This document shows positions 1 to 6,564 of a DNA stretch of 9,633 nucleotides, in pieces (the stretch's first letter is position 1; each line of letters opens with the position of its first letter). The notes below the pieces were generated by a model. It worked only from the letters and a program-made list of their open reading frames with translations, did not search any database and was not told the origin of the DNA. Both the position numbers and the translations under genes were made by a program. The stretch lies in NCBI GenBank assembly GCA_003160265.1, contig PLQY01000037.1:1-9633 (forward strand). The letters run 5' to 3'. Source of the stretch: Peptococcaceae bacterium (GTDB taxonomy: Bacteria; Bacillota; DSM-12270; Thermacetogeniales; Thermacetogeniaceae).

Positions 1-117
1 GATAAACAGCGGGTTGCCTCCCACCGCCCGGAAGGCCCGCACCGGGCTGTCCACGCCGCCGGGCAGCAGCCGGCAGGCCTGCTCGTACATCTCCCTCGAA
101 CGATTGAAAGTGCGCAT
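1..117 (-). CDS. hemL: Glutamate-1-semialdehyde 2,1-aminomutase, N-terminal part (runs off left edge)
   Basis: Only the first 39 codons are in the window; the gene continues beyond base 1. HemL is a PLP enzyme that turns glutamate-1-semialdehyde, the product of HemA, into 5-aminolevulinate in the cytoplasm. The visible residues carry the family's N-terminal signature: an RS(R/K)-type start, then [13 protein letters not shown] at residues 18-30 and GGNPLF at 33-38. The ATG at 117-115 follows a GGAGG five bases upstream (123-127). It lies 29 bases after the stop of the radical SAM fusion gene, so it is almost certainly co-transcribed. Its position at the end of a hemACDB-ahb cluster matches the usual clostridial order. 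The identity is secure from the signature plus context, though the active-site lysine lies outside the window. Confidence 0.93.
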   Translation of the reverse strand, partial: MRTFNRSREMYEQACRLLPGGVDSPVRAFRAVGGNPLFI

Positions 118-122
118 ACCAA

Positions 123-127
123 CCTCC
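123..127 (-). promoter_or_regulatory. Ribosome binding site of hemL
   Basis: GGAGG on the minus strand lies five bases before the ATG at 117. It lies in the 29-base gap after the fusion gene and fixes the hemL start. Confidence 0.8.
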
Positions 128-146
128 GGAATATAGTCTGACCGGG

Positions 147-1622
147 CTAATCCAACGCTCCGGTGAAAACTCCCCGTAATTCCTCATCGGGAAAGTTGAC
201 TGCTATCTTGAATGTCCTCAAGGCGGGCAGGCTGATGATATCATCGATGCCGGTCCGCTGGCGGATCTCTTGGATCAGGCGGGACAACCGCTCCTCCGAA
301 GCGGCGATCAGGGTGAACCAGAGGTTGTAGTCGTGTTCCCGGAGGTAGTTATGGGTAACCCCGGGATAAGCATTGATGATGGCCGCCACTGCCTCCACCC
401 GGTCCAGGGGCACCCGGCCGGCGCAGAGGGTGCTGACATAACCCAGGCTTCTCAGGTCAAATGCTGCTCCCAGTCTTCTGACGATCCCTTTGGCGCAGAG
501 CCAGCGGATCGCTTTCAGAACTCTGCCCTGGGTAACTCCCAGCTCCCCGGCCAGGGCCTTGTAGGGCTCTGGTACCAGCGGCAGGCCTGACTGCAGGCGG
601 ATGATCACCTGTTCGGCAAGGGGGCGGATCTTGTCTTCCTGCTCATCTTTATAGAGGCAGAGTGGGTCCTCCCCCATGAAGTTGCCTCCCGTTTCTGCAT
701 AGGAGCGCGCCCGGCAGCCGCCGCAGAGGCCGCGATAGGCGCAGATGCCGCAGTAGCCCTCGTACTGCTCGGTCCGGAGCTTCAGAAAGACCTCGTTGTG
801 CTTCCAAATCTCATCGAAAGGCTGCTGCCGGACGTTGCCGATCTTTAAATCCATGTAGGGGCAGGGGTAAACATCGCCCTGGGGCCCGATGATGCAATAG
901 GAGATCCCCGCCAGGCAGCCCCGCTGGAAACGGGAAGGCAACCGGCGCTGCCGGGCCACCCTGACGAACTGGGGGGCGCAGGTGGGCTTGATTTCGATCG
1001 GCAACCGGGCCTGGCGCTCAAGCAGACGGGCCAGCAAATCTTCCGACAGTCTCGGTTCGATTGTCTCTTCACGTCCCCTGCCTCGCCCGGTGGGAACGAA
1101 AAAAAAGACGTGGTGCCCCCGGGCGCCGATCCCGACGGCCAGGTCGTTCAAGGCCTCGATCTCCTGGTAGTTCCAGGGGAATACCGTGGTATGCAACTGA
1201 AAGGGCAGGCCTGCCGCCCGGCAGTTGGCGGCGCCGTCCAGGGCCGCCTGCCAGGAGCCGTCCACTCCCCGGAAATGGTCGTGTTTTTCATGGTCTATGC
1301 TGTCCAGGCTGATCCCCACCACGGCAACGCCGGCTTCCTTCAGCCTGGTTACAGTCACCGGGGTCAGCAGCGTCCCGTTGGTGCCGCAGACCGGCCGGAG
1401 CCCCAGGGACTTGGCGTAGGCGATCAGTTCAAAAATATCCGGCCGCAGCAACGGTTCACCGCCACTGAAGACGATGACCCGGAACCCGGCCCGCTCTGCC
1501 CCCTGCAGGAACTGGCGGCCTTCTTCAAAGCCGAGTTCTCCGGAGGCCACCTCCCCGGCGCTGCGGTAGCAGTGACTGCACTTGAGATTGCAGGCGTTGG
1601 TCGTATTCCACGAGACCAGCAT
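147..1622 (-). CDS. nirJ2: Radical SAM heme-pathway enzyme (NirJ2/AhbD type) fused to a siroheme decarboxylase (AhbA/AhbB-like) domain
   Basis: This is a 491-residue two-domain protein. Residues 1 to about 325 are a radical SAM/SPASM enzyme of the NirJ/AhbC/AhbD group. The SAM-cluster motif is CNLKCSHC at 11-18, with GGEP at 54-57. Further cysteines at 215, 236, 243, 254, 291, 294, 300, 303 and 322 suit an auxiliary Fe-S cluster. The opening ([11 protein letters not shown]) reads to me as NirJ2, but AhbC and AhbD are hard to tell apart by eye. Residues about 335-480 are an Lrp/AsnC-like siroheme decarboxylase domain: a winged helix at about 338-385, then HNYLREH at 424-430 and YNLWFTL at 432-438, which is the NirDLGH/AhbAB hallmark. 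The family converts siroheme through didecarboxysiroheme and Fe-coproporphyrin to heme b. The ATG at 1622 is chosen because GGGGGTGA precedes it (1627-1634). An in-frame start at 1682 would overlap hemB and add 20 unconserved residues. It sits between hemB and hemL. The fusion of these two steps is unusual. Confidence 0.87.
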   Translation of the reverse strand: MLVSWNTTNACNLKCSHCYRSAGEVASGELGFEEGRQFLQGAERAGFRVIVFSGGEPLLRPDIFELIAYAKSLGLRPVCGTNGTLLTPVTVTRLKEAGVAVVGISLDSIDHEKHDHFRGVDGSWQAALDGAANCRAAGLPFQLHTTVFPWNYQEIEALNDLAVGIGARGHHVFFFVPTGRGRGREETIEPRLSEDLLARLLERQARLPIEIKPTCAPQFVRVARQRRLPSRFQRGCLAGISYCIIGPQGDVYPCPYMDLKIGNVRQQPFDEIWKHNEVFLKLRTEQYEGYCGICAYRGLCGGCRARSYAETGGNFMGEDPLCLYKDEQEDKIRPLAEQVIIRLQSGLPLVPEPYKALAGELGVTQGRVLKAIRWLCAKGIVRRLGAAFDLRSLGYVSTLCAGRVPLDRVEAVAAIINAYPGVTHNYLREHDYNLWFTLIAASEERLSRLIQEIRQRTGIDDIISLPALRTFKIAVNFPDEELRGVFTGALD

Positions 1623-1626
1623 CTCG

Positions 1627-1634
1627 TCACCCCC
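1627..1634 (-). promoter_or_regulatory. Ribosome binding site that sets the start of the radical SAM fusion gene
   Basis: GGGGGTGA on the minus strand matches the ideal GGAGGTGA with one change. It ends four bases before the ATG at 1622 and lies in the 25-base gap after the hemB stop. It favours a start at 1622 over the longer in-frame start at 1682. Confidence 0.7.
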
Positions 1635-1639
1635 AGCGT

Positions 1640-1654
1640 ACTCATTACTATTCG
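1640..1654 (+). repeat. Single degenerate copy of the CTCATYA seven-base repeat
   Basis: The ten bases ACTCATTACT at 1640-1649 are identical to 4216-4225 at the end of hemC. The copy spans the hemB stop codon and the short gap before the fusion gene. It belongs to the same family as the perfect array at 8962-8982. On its own it would be a chance-level match. Confidence 0.4.
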
Positions 1655-2619
1655 TTGAGCCAGGATGCCGCGTCCCTGGCATGATAGGTGATAATCAGGT
1701 CGGCACCGGCTCTCTTTATTCCGGTGAGTATTTCCAGAACGATCTGTCTCTCATCCACCCATCCCTGAGCCGCTGCAGCCTTGACCAGGGAGTACTCGCC
1801 GCTGACGTTGTAGGCGGCCACCGGGCACAGCACCGCGTCGCGGATCTCCCGGACCAGGTCGAGGTAGGCCAGGGCCGGTTTCACGATGACCATGTCCGCC
1901 CCCTCTTCCAGGTCGTCCAGCGTTTCCTGCAGCGCCTCCCTCCGGTTGGCCGGATTCATCTGGTAGGTGCGGCGGTCTCCGAAGGTAGGCATCGATCCGG
2001 CAGCCTCCCGGAAGGGCCCGTAAAACGCCGAGGCGAACTTGGCCGCATAGGAGAGGATGGCTACCCCGGAAAATCCGTTAAAGTCCAGCTTGTCCCTGAT
2101 CGCCCGCACCCTGCCGTCCATCATATCCGAAGGAGCGACAATATCGGCGCCGGCCCTGGCATGGGAGAGCGCCGTCTGGGCCAAGAGAGGCAGGGAGGCA
2201 TCGTTGTCGATCCGTCCGTCTCTGACCACGCCGCAATGCCCGTGGCTCGTATACTCGCACAGGCAGACGTCGGTGATCACCACCAGATCGGGAAAACGAG
2301 CTTTCAGCAGGCGCACCGCCTGTTGGACGATACCCTGATCGTCATAGGCCGAACTGGCAGCCTCGTCCTTGGTCTCCGGCACACCGAACAGCAAAACCGC
2401 CAAAATCCCCTGCCGGCAGGCAGCATCGACCTCTTCGACCAGCAGATCGGGAGACAGGCGGTAGACACCCGGCATGGAGTCGACCGCGACCCTGCGAGCG
2501 GCCCCTTCCTGCACAAATATTGGATAGATCAGGTTCTGGACCGTCAACCTGGTCTCCTGGAGCATGTCCCGCAGGGGTTTGCTCCCCCGCAGGCGCCGCA
2601 AACGCGTTTCTGGAAACAT
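1648..2619 (-). CDS. hemB: Porphobilinogen synthase (5-aminolevulinate dehydratase)
   Basis: HemB condenses two 5-aminolevulinate molecules into porphobilinogen in the cytoplasm. The 323-residue protein has the normal family length. The two catalytic lysines are K194 (in YAAKFASAFYGPF) and K247 (in MVIVKPALAYLD). The cysteine cluster DVCLCEYTSHGHC (C119, C121, C129) marks the zinc-binding form. SDMMDGRV at 164-171 is another family motif. I place the start at the ATG at 2619, which has AGAGGGG eight bases upstream (2628-2634). A GTG three codons earlier (2628) directly abuts that site and is less likely. The ribosome site overlaps the TGA of the cobA-hemD gene, which suggests translational coupling. 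The gene ends with TAG 25 bases before the radical SAM fusion gene. Confidence 0.96.
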   Translation of the reverse strand: MFPETRLRRLRGSKPLRDMLQETRLTVQNLIYPIFVQEGAARRVAVDSMPGVYRLSPDLLVEEVDAACRQGILAVLLFGVPETKDEAASSAYDDQGIVQQAVRLLKARFPDLVVITDVCLCEYTSHGHCGVVRDGRIDNDASLPLLAQTALSHARAGADIVAPSDMMDGRVRAIRDKLDFNGFSGVAILSYAAKFASAFYGPFREAAGSMPTFGDRRTYQMNPANRREALQETLDDLEEGADMVIVKPALAYLDLVREIRDAVLCPVAAYNVSGEYSLVKAAAAQGWVDERQIVLEILTGIKRAGADLIITYHARDAASWLNE

Positions 2620-2627
2620 CGCATCCA

Positions 2628-2634
2628 CCCCTCT
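2628..2634 (-). promoter_or_regulatory. Ribosome binding site that decides the hemB start
   Basis: AGAGGGG on the minus strand lies eight bases before the ATG at 2619 and overlaps the preceding gene's TGA (2634-2636). The upstream in-frame GTG at 2628 has no room for this site, so the ATG is preferred. Confidence 0.7.
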
Positions 2635-4175
2635 CAGAGTTCGATGTCCGAAGCTTGATGTTCGACCTCGGCTTTTATAGCTTCCAACAGGCCGTCAATG
2701 GTGTATTCCTCTGCCACCAGGTCTACCCGGACCCCGATCGCCGCGGCGGTGGCTGCGGTCACCGGCCCGATGCAGGCCACCCTGATCCGGGCCAGCAGGC
2801 CTGCCAGTTCTTCTTCCTCGAAAAGACTCTTAAAATTCCTGATTGCCGAGGAACTGGTGAAAGTGAGGTAGTCCACCCGCCCCTGCGCCAGGGCCTCCTG
2901 CAGCAAATGTTTGTATCTAGCGCCTCCCGGCGCCGTCTGGTAGGACGGCGCCACGTCCACCCGGATCCCGCCGGCCCGCAGGCCATCCGGCAAGACATTC
3001 CTGGCCTCCGCCGCCCTGGGCAGCAGCACCCTGCTCCCGGTGGCGATCATACCCAGCAACCCGTCCAGGAGCGTTTCCGCCCGGTACTCCTCCGGCGTGA
3101 AGGCGACATTCAGGCCATACCCGGCCAGTGCCTTCCCGGTGCCGGGGCCGATTGCCGCCAGCCTGCCGTGAATGGCGCGGATGTCGATACCGCGCTCCTG
3201 CAGCCTTGTCATAAAGAAAGCAACGCCGTTGGCGCTGGTGAAGATCACCCACTGATAGCTGTCAAGGCTGTCCAGGGCGCGATTGAGCGGCGCCGGGTCC
3301 TGGGGCGGGAGCAACTCCAGCACCGGCAGGCACAGGGGTTCACCACCCAGGACGATGATCCTCCAGGCCAGTTCGTGAGCCTGAGGGATCGCCCTGGTGA
3401 CCAGGATGCACTTCCCGAACAGCGGCAGCTTCTCCCGCCAGCACAACTGCTGCCGCAGTTCCACCACTCTTCCCACGATCAGCACAGCGGGGGAGCCGAT
3501 CCCGGCCACCCGGGCCTGCTCCCGCAGGTTGTCCAGGGTGCCCGTCACCGTCTGCTGCCCGGCCCTGGTCCCCCATTGGATCAGTGCGGCCGGGGTATCG
3601 GGACTCCAGCCCTGCGCCAGCAGGTCGCCCCTGATCGCCTCCAGATTTTCATAGCCCATCATAAAGACGGCTGTTCCCCCGTCTCCATGGAGGCCGGCCA
3701 GAACGCCGTCCTCCCGTCCCTTGCGCCGGTGTCCGGTGATAATGGTGAGCGACGAGGAATAATCGCGGTGCGTCACCGGTATGCCCGCATAGGCAGGCAC
3801 GGATACGGCGGCAGTAACTCCCGGCACCACCTCATAGTCGATGCCTGAAGCCGCCAGGTGCGCCGCCTCCTCACCGCCGCGGCCGAATACGAAGGGGTCG
3901 CCGCCCTTCAGCCGGCAGACGGTCTTCCCCTGCAGCGCCCGGTCCGCCAACACCCGGTTGATCTGTTCCTGGGTCAGCGTGTGGTGGTCCGTTTCCTTGC
4001 CCACGTAAACAAACTCGGCATCATCCCGGCAAAAAGTGAGCAGGTATTCGCAGACCAGACGGTCGTAAACCACCACGTCGGCCTGCTCAAGGCACCACCG
4101 CCCCTTCAGAGTCAGCAGGGAGGGGTCGCCGGGGCCGGCGCCGACCAGGTACACGGTACCCTTTTTATTGTCCAC
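2634..4175 (-). CDS. cobA-hemD: Fused uroporphyrinogen-III C-methyltransferase / uroporphyrinogen-III synthase
   Basis: This 513-residue fusion carries out two successive steps. Residues about 5-245 are a SAM-dependent methyltransferase (CobA/SUMT) that methylates uroporphyrinogen III at C2 and C7 to give precorrin-2. Its motifs are GAGPGDP at 12-18, RLKGGDPFVFGRGGEE at 88-103, PGVTAA at 118-123 and TGHR at 147-150. Residues about 255-505 are HemD, which cyclises hydroxymethylbilane with inversion of ring D. HemD is weakly conserved, but TSANGV at 313-318, AIGPGTGKAL at 341-350, TFTSSSAIRNF at 438-448 and CIGPVTA at 468-474 fit. The start is a GTG: an in-frame TAA lies two codons upstream, and GGAGAG sits ten bases before it. 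CobA-HemD fusions are known in clostridia. The order here (hemC, cobA-hemD, hemB) is the usual one. The last residues (EHQASDIEL) come from a short DNA repeat at 2640-2667. Confidence 0.94.
   Translation of the reverse strand: MDNKKGTVYLVGAGPGDPSLLTLKGRWCLEQADVVVYDRLVCEYLLTFCRDDAEFVYVGKETDHHTLTQEQINRVLADRALQGKTVCRLKGGDPFVFGRGGEEAAHLAASGIDYEVVPGVTAAVSVPAYAGIPVTHRDYSSSLTIITGHRRKGREDGVLAGLHGDGGTAVFMMGYENLEAIRGDLLAQGWSPDTPAALIQWGTRAGQQTVTGTLDNLREQARVAGIGSPAVLIVGRVVELRQQLCWREKLPLFGKCILVTRAIPQAHELAWRIIVLGGEPLCLPVLELLPPQDPAPLNRALDSLDSYQWVIFTSANGVAFFMTRLQERGIDIRAIHGRLAAIGPGTGKALAGYGLNVAFTPEEYRAETLLDGLLGMIATGSRVLLPRAAEARNVLPDGLRAGGIRVDVAPSYQTAPGGARYKHLLQEALAQGRVDYLTFTSSSAIRNFKSLFEEEELAGLLARIRVACIGPVTAATAAAIGVRVDLVAEEYTIDGLLEAIKAEVEHQASDIEL
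2640..2667 (+). repeat. Degenerate seven-base repeat encoding the tail of HemD
   Basis: Four successive seven-base units read TTCGATG, TCCGAAG, CTTGATG and TTCGACC. GATGTCCGA (2643-2651) and GATGTTCGA (2657-2665) are 14 bases apart and differ at one base. The block lies inside the last codons of cobA-hemD and encodes residues beyond the end of the conserved HemD fold. Confidence 0.5.
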
Positions 4176-4201
4176 AGATTAAAAGCTCTCCTTCGTCCAA
4201 T

Positions 4202-5224
4202 TCAATCCTCAGCACACTCATTACTCATCAATATCTCCTTCGCGCCCTGGTCCAGCAGCCTGTTCGCCAGGTCAATCCCGGCCTGGAAAGCAGCGCCTTG
4301 TTTGCCTTCCTCGCCGCCGCCCTGCAAACGGGCTTCTACCTGGCCGCTAAGCCATCTCTGGCCGTCTACCCGGATGACGATGCCCTGAAGCCTGAGCACA
4401 TCCTCAGTGACCAGGGCCAGCGCTCCCACCGGCACCTGGCACCCGCCGCCCAGACCCGCCAGGAATGCCCGCTCGGCGGTGACGGCAAGGCGGGCCTGGC
4501 GGTTCTCCAGGGCCTCACTGCACAACCGCCTCACCAAGTCGTCGTCCTCCCGGATCTCCACGGCCAGCGCCCCCTGGCCGGGCGCCGGAAGAGATATCTG
4601 AGGCGAGATCGGAAAGTATGCGCCGGCCTGCCATCCCAGGCGCTCCAGGCCGGCAGCGGCCAAAATCAGAGCGTCGACCCGCCCCTGATCCATTTTACGC
4701 AGCCGGGTATCCAGATTGCCCCTGATATCAACAATCTCCAATACCGGGTACAACCGGCGGATCTGCGCCGCCCGGCGCAGACTGCTCGTCCCGATGATCG
4801 CCCCGGAGCGCAGATCATCCAGGCCCTGTCTTTCCCTGGTGACCAGGGCATCGAGGGGATTGGCGCGCTCGGGCACTGCACCCACCGTCAGTCCTGAAGG
4901 CAGGTCTTGCAGCCCCCTTCTTACCGTTTCAATAATGACAATTTCATGCAGGTCGAGATCGGTAGGCAGGTCCTTCATGCTGTGCACGGCCAGGTCTATC
5001 TCCCCGCTGCCGAGAGCGGCCTCGAGTTCCCTGGTGAACAGGCCCTTCTCGCCGATCTGCGGCAGCTTCGACAGAGGTGTGTCGGGATTAAGATCTCCCT
5101 TGGTCGAGACAATCTGTTCTTCAATCTCATATTCAGGAAACTTGTCCCTAATTTTTTGAATCACCCAGGCGGTCTGGCGACGCGCCAGCAGGCTCCCTCT
5201 GGTGCCCACCCGCAGCGACCTCAT
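4202..5224 (-). CDS. hemC: Hydroxymethylbilane synthase (porphobilinogen deaminase)
   Basis: HemC polymerises four porphobilinogen units into hydroxymethylbilane on a dipyrromethane cofactor. Family motifs are VGTRGS at 6-11, HSMKDLPT at 81-88 (catalytic D85), GTSSLRR at 145-151, IRGN at 167-170 and GGGCQVPVGA at 259-268, with C262 as the cofactor attachment site. The ATG overlaps the TGA of hemA by four bases (5221-5224), and AGGGAG lies just upstream, so the two are translationally coupled. At 340 residues it is about 30 longer than usual. Some of this comes from roughly 18 extra residues (91-108) between the HSMKD motif and the GLTVGAVPER strand, where E. coli and B. subtilis HemC have a short loop. 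The rest includes a repeat-derived C-terminal tail (MSNECAED). All catalytic motifs are intact, so I expect an active enzyme. Confidence 0.95.
   Translation of the reverse strand: MRSLRVGTRGSLLARRQTAWVIQKIRDKFPEYEIEEQIVSTKGDLNPDTPLSKLPQIGEKGLFTRELEAALGSGEIDLAVHSMKDLPTDLDLHEIVIIETVRRGLQDLPSGLTVGAVPERANPLDALVTRERQGLDDLRSGAIIGTSSLRRAAQIRRLYPVLEIVDIRGNLDTRLRKMDQGRVDALILAAAGLERLGWQAGAYFPISPQISLPAPGQGALAVEIREDDDLVRRLCSEALENRQARLAVTAERAFLAGLGGGCQVPVGALALVTEDVLRLQGIVIRVDGQRWLSGQVEARLQGGGEEGKQGAAFQAGIDLANRLLDQGAKEILMSNECAED
4217..4230 (+). repeat. Two-copy CTCATYA seven-base repeat in the end of hemC
   Basis: CTCATTA and CTCATCA stand side by side. They encode the last few residues of HemC after the family's normal GAKEIL-like ending. 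The same unit, on the other strand, forms the array at 8962-8982. Confidence 0.45.
4898..4972. repeat. 9-base direct repeats bracketing an in-frame insertion in hemC
   Basis: AGGCAGGTC occurs at 4898-4906 and again at 4964-4972, a spacing of 66 bases (22 codons, in frame). A third, shorter match (CAGGTC) is at 4949-4954. The span between them encodes the residues that HemC homologues lack. It is AT-richer than its surroundings (about 44% GC over the central 48 bases, counted by hand). No terminal inverted repeats are visible. Confidence 0.5.
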
Positions 5225-6564
5225 CGGCCCGTCTCCCTGGCGGTTCTCGCCCAGCTCATTTCATCTTCGGCATCCTGGCGCCGGTCGCCCAAAGCTATTT
5301 CCGGAGCTAAATCGAAAAGCTTCTCCAGCACCATACTGTACAGGTGTCCCTCATGCCCGCCGGCATACTCCTTCAGGCGCACGAACGGAATGTGTAAAAA
5401 CTTGTTCATCAGGGAGCTGGCCAGGCTGCGGATCAGCTTCTCCTTTTTGGGGTCCAGTTTTCCCAGGCGCTGCAAGTAGGTCTGCAGTTCCTCGTCCCGG
5501 AGCTGTTCCGCCCTCTGCTGCAGCGCCCTGATGGTGGGAATAACGGACAGGCTGCTCAGCCACAGCAAGAACTCCTCCACTGCCTCCTTGATGATCGCCT
5601 CAGCCCCCTGGGCGGCTTCTCTGCGCTCGTCCATCTGTCCCAGCACGACCTGCTCCAGGTCGTCGATGTCGTAGAGGAAGACGCCGGGAATACGACCGGA
5701 TTCGGGCTCGATATCCCTGGGCACGGCAATATCGACGAAGAACAGCGGCCTGTTGTCCCTCGCCTCGATAGTCTGGCGCACCTTTTCCGCAGTGATCACA
5801 AAGTGGGTGGCTGAGGTGCAACTGACCACGATATCGGCCCTCGGCAACTGGGAGAAAAACTCGTCGTAATGGATCACCTCTCCCCCATACATCCCGGCCA
5901 GCGCCTCCGCCCGCGGGAAGGAGCGGTTGGACACCAGGACGGTGCTGACCCCCTGGTAAACCAGGTGCTTCAAGGTCAGTTCGCCCATCTCTCCCGCCCC
6001 GATAATCATCACGGTGCGCCCCTGGAGATCGCCCAGGGTCTGTCTGATCAGTTCCACGGCGGCATAACTGATGGAGACCGGGTGCTGGTCGATCCCGGTG
6101 TCGGTGCGCACCCGCTTCCCCACCCTGATCGCTTCCTGGAACAGGGTATTGATGATCTTGTTTCCCGTTCTCAGACGGCAGGCGGTATCGTAGGCATCCC
6201 GAATCTGGCCCAGGATTTCCGTCTCACCCAGGATCATCGAGTCGAGGCCGGCTGCCACCCGGAACAGGTGGTTGATCACCTCGTAGCAGGACCACCTCTG
6301 AAAGTACTGCCGCCCGGCCTCCTGGTCAAGTCCGGCCTTGCGGCACAAGAAGTCGCTTACTGCCGCCAGGCCTTCCTGGATCTGGCCGACCGCAGCGTAG
6401 ATCTCCGTCCGGTTGCAGGTGGAAACCACCACAAAACCCTTGAGCACGGCCAGGCGCCGGAGATCCTCGACCGCGGCCTCCAGCCCCGTCTTGCCAAAGG
6501 CGAGTTTTTCCCTCACTTCAACCGGCGCTGTATGGTGATTTATTCCGACAGCAACGAGGTACAT
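5221..6564 (-). CDS. hemA: Glutamyl-tRNA reductase
   Basis: HemA reduces glutamyl-tRNA(Glu) with NADPH to glutamate-1-semialdehyde, the first and usually rate-setting step of C5-pathway tetrapyrrole synthesis. The 447-residue protein has the standard layout. A catalytic domain carries GINHHTAPVEVREK at 7-20 and STCNRTEIY at 48-56 with nucleophile C50, and LDSMILGETEILGQ lies at 107-120. The NADPH-binding domain has GAGEMGE at 189-195. A helical dimerisation domain follows from about 320 onward. The ATG at 6564 is the true start because it begins the conserved MYLVAVGINHH and follows AGGTGG. The open frame extends further upstream, but that part is out-of-frame translation of the preceding gene. 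The start lies 25 bases inside the end of the precorrin-2 dehydrogenase gene, and the stop overlaps the hemC start. Regulation by heme is common in the family, but nothing here shows it. Confidence 0.97.
   Translation of the reverse strand: MYLVAVGINHHTAPVEVREKLAFGKTGLEAAVEDLRRLAVLKGFVVVSTCNRTEIYAAVGQIQEGLAAVSDFLCRKAGLDQEAGRQYFQRWSCYEVINHLFRVAAGLDSMILGETEILGQIRDAYDTACRLRTGNKIINTLFQEAIRVGKRVRTDTGIDQHPVSISYAAVELIRQTLGDLQGRTVMIIGAGEMGELTLKHLVYQGVSTVLVSNRSFPRAEALAGMYGGEVIHYDEFFSQLPRADIVVSCTSATHFVITAEKVRQTIEARDNRPLFFVDIAVPRDIEPESGRIPGVFLYDIDDLEQVVLGQMDERREAAQGAEAIIKEAVEEFLLWLSSLSVIPTIRALQQRAEQLRDEELQTYLQRLGKLDPKKEKLIRSLASSLMNKFLHIPFVRLKEYAGGHEGHLYSMVLEKLFDLAPEIALGDRRQDAEDEMSWARTARETGR

Noticed and set aside
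131..154. Possible promoter before hemL (TATATT with an upstream TTGGAT)
   Set aside because: The two boxes are only 14 bases apart, too close for a standard promoter. The gap is 29 bases inside a tight operon.
1623..1682. 20-residue N-terminal extension of the radical SAM fusion protein
   Set aside because: It overlaps the end of hemB, is not conserved in character, and the ATG at 1622 has a strong ribosome site and begins the family's usual first residues.
1582..2658. Plus-strand open frame of 358 codons opposite hemB
   Set aside because: Its composition and position mark it as a shadow of hemB. There is no plausible ribosome site or domain.
2520..3848. Long plus-strand open frame of 442 codons
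   Set aside because: It lies antisense to cobA-hemD and hemB, whose motifs are unmistakable. Its translation is rich in Gln, Pro, Arg and Gly with no recognisable domain, as expected for the shadow of a GC-rich gene.
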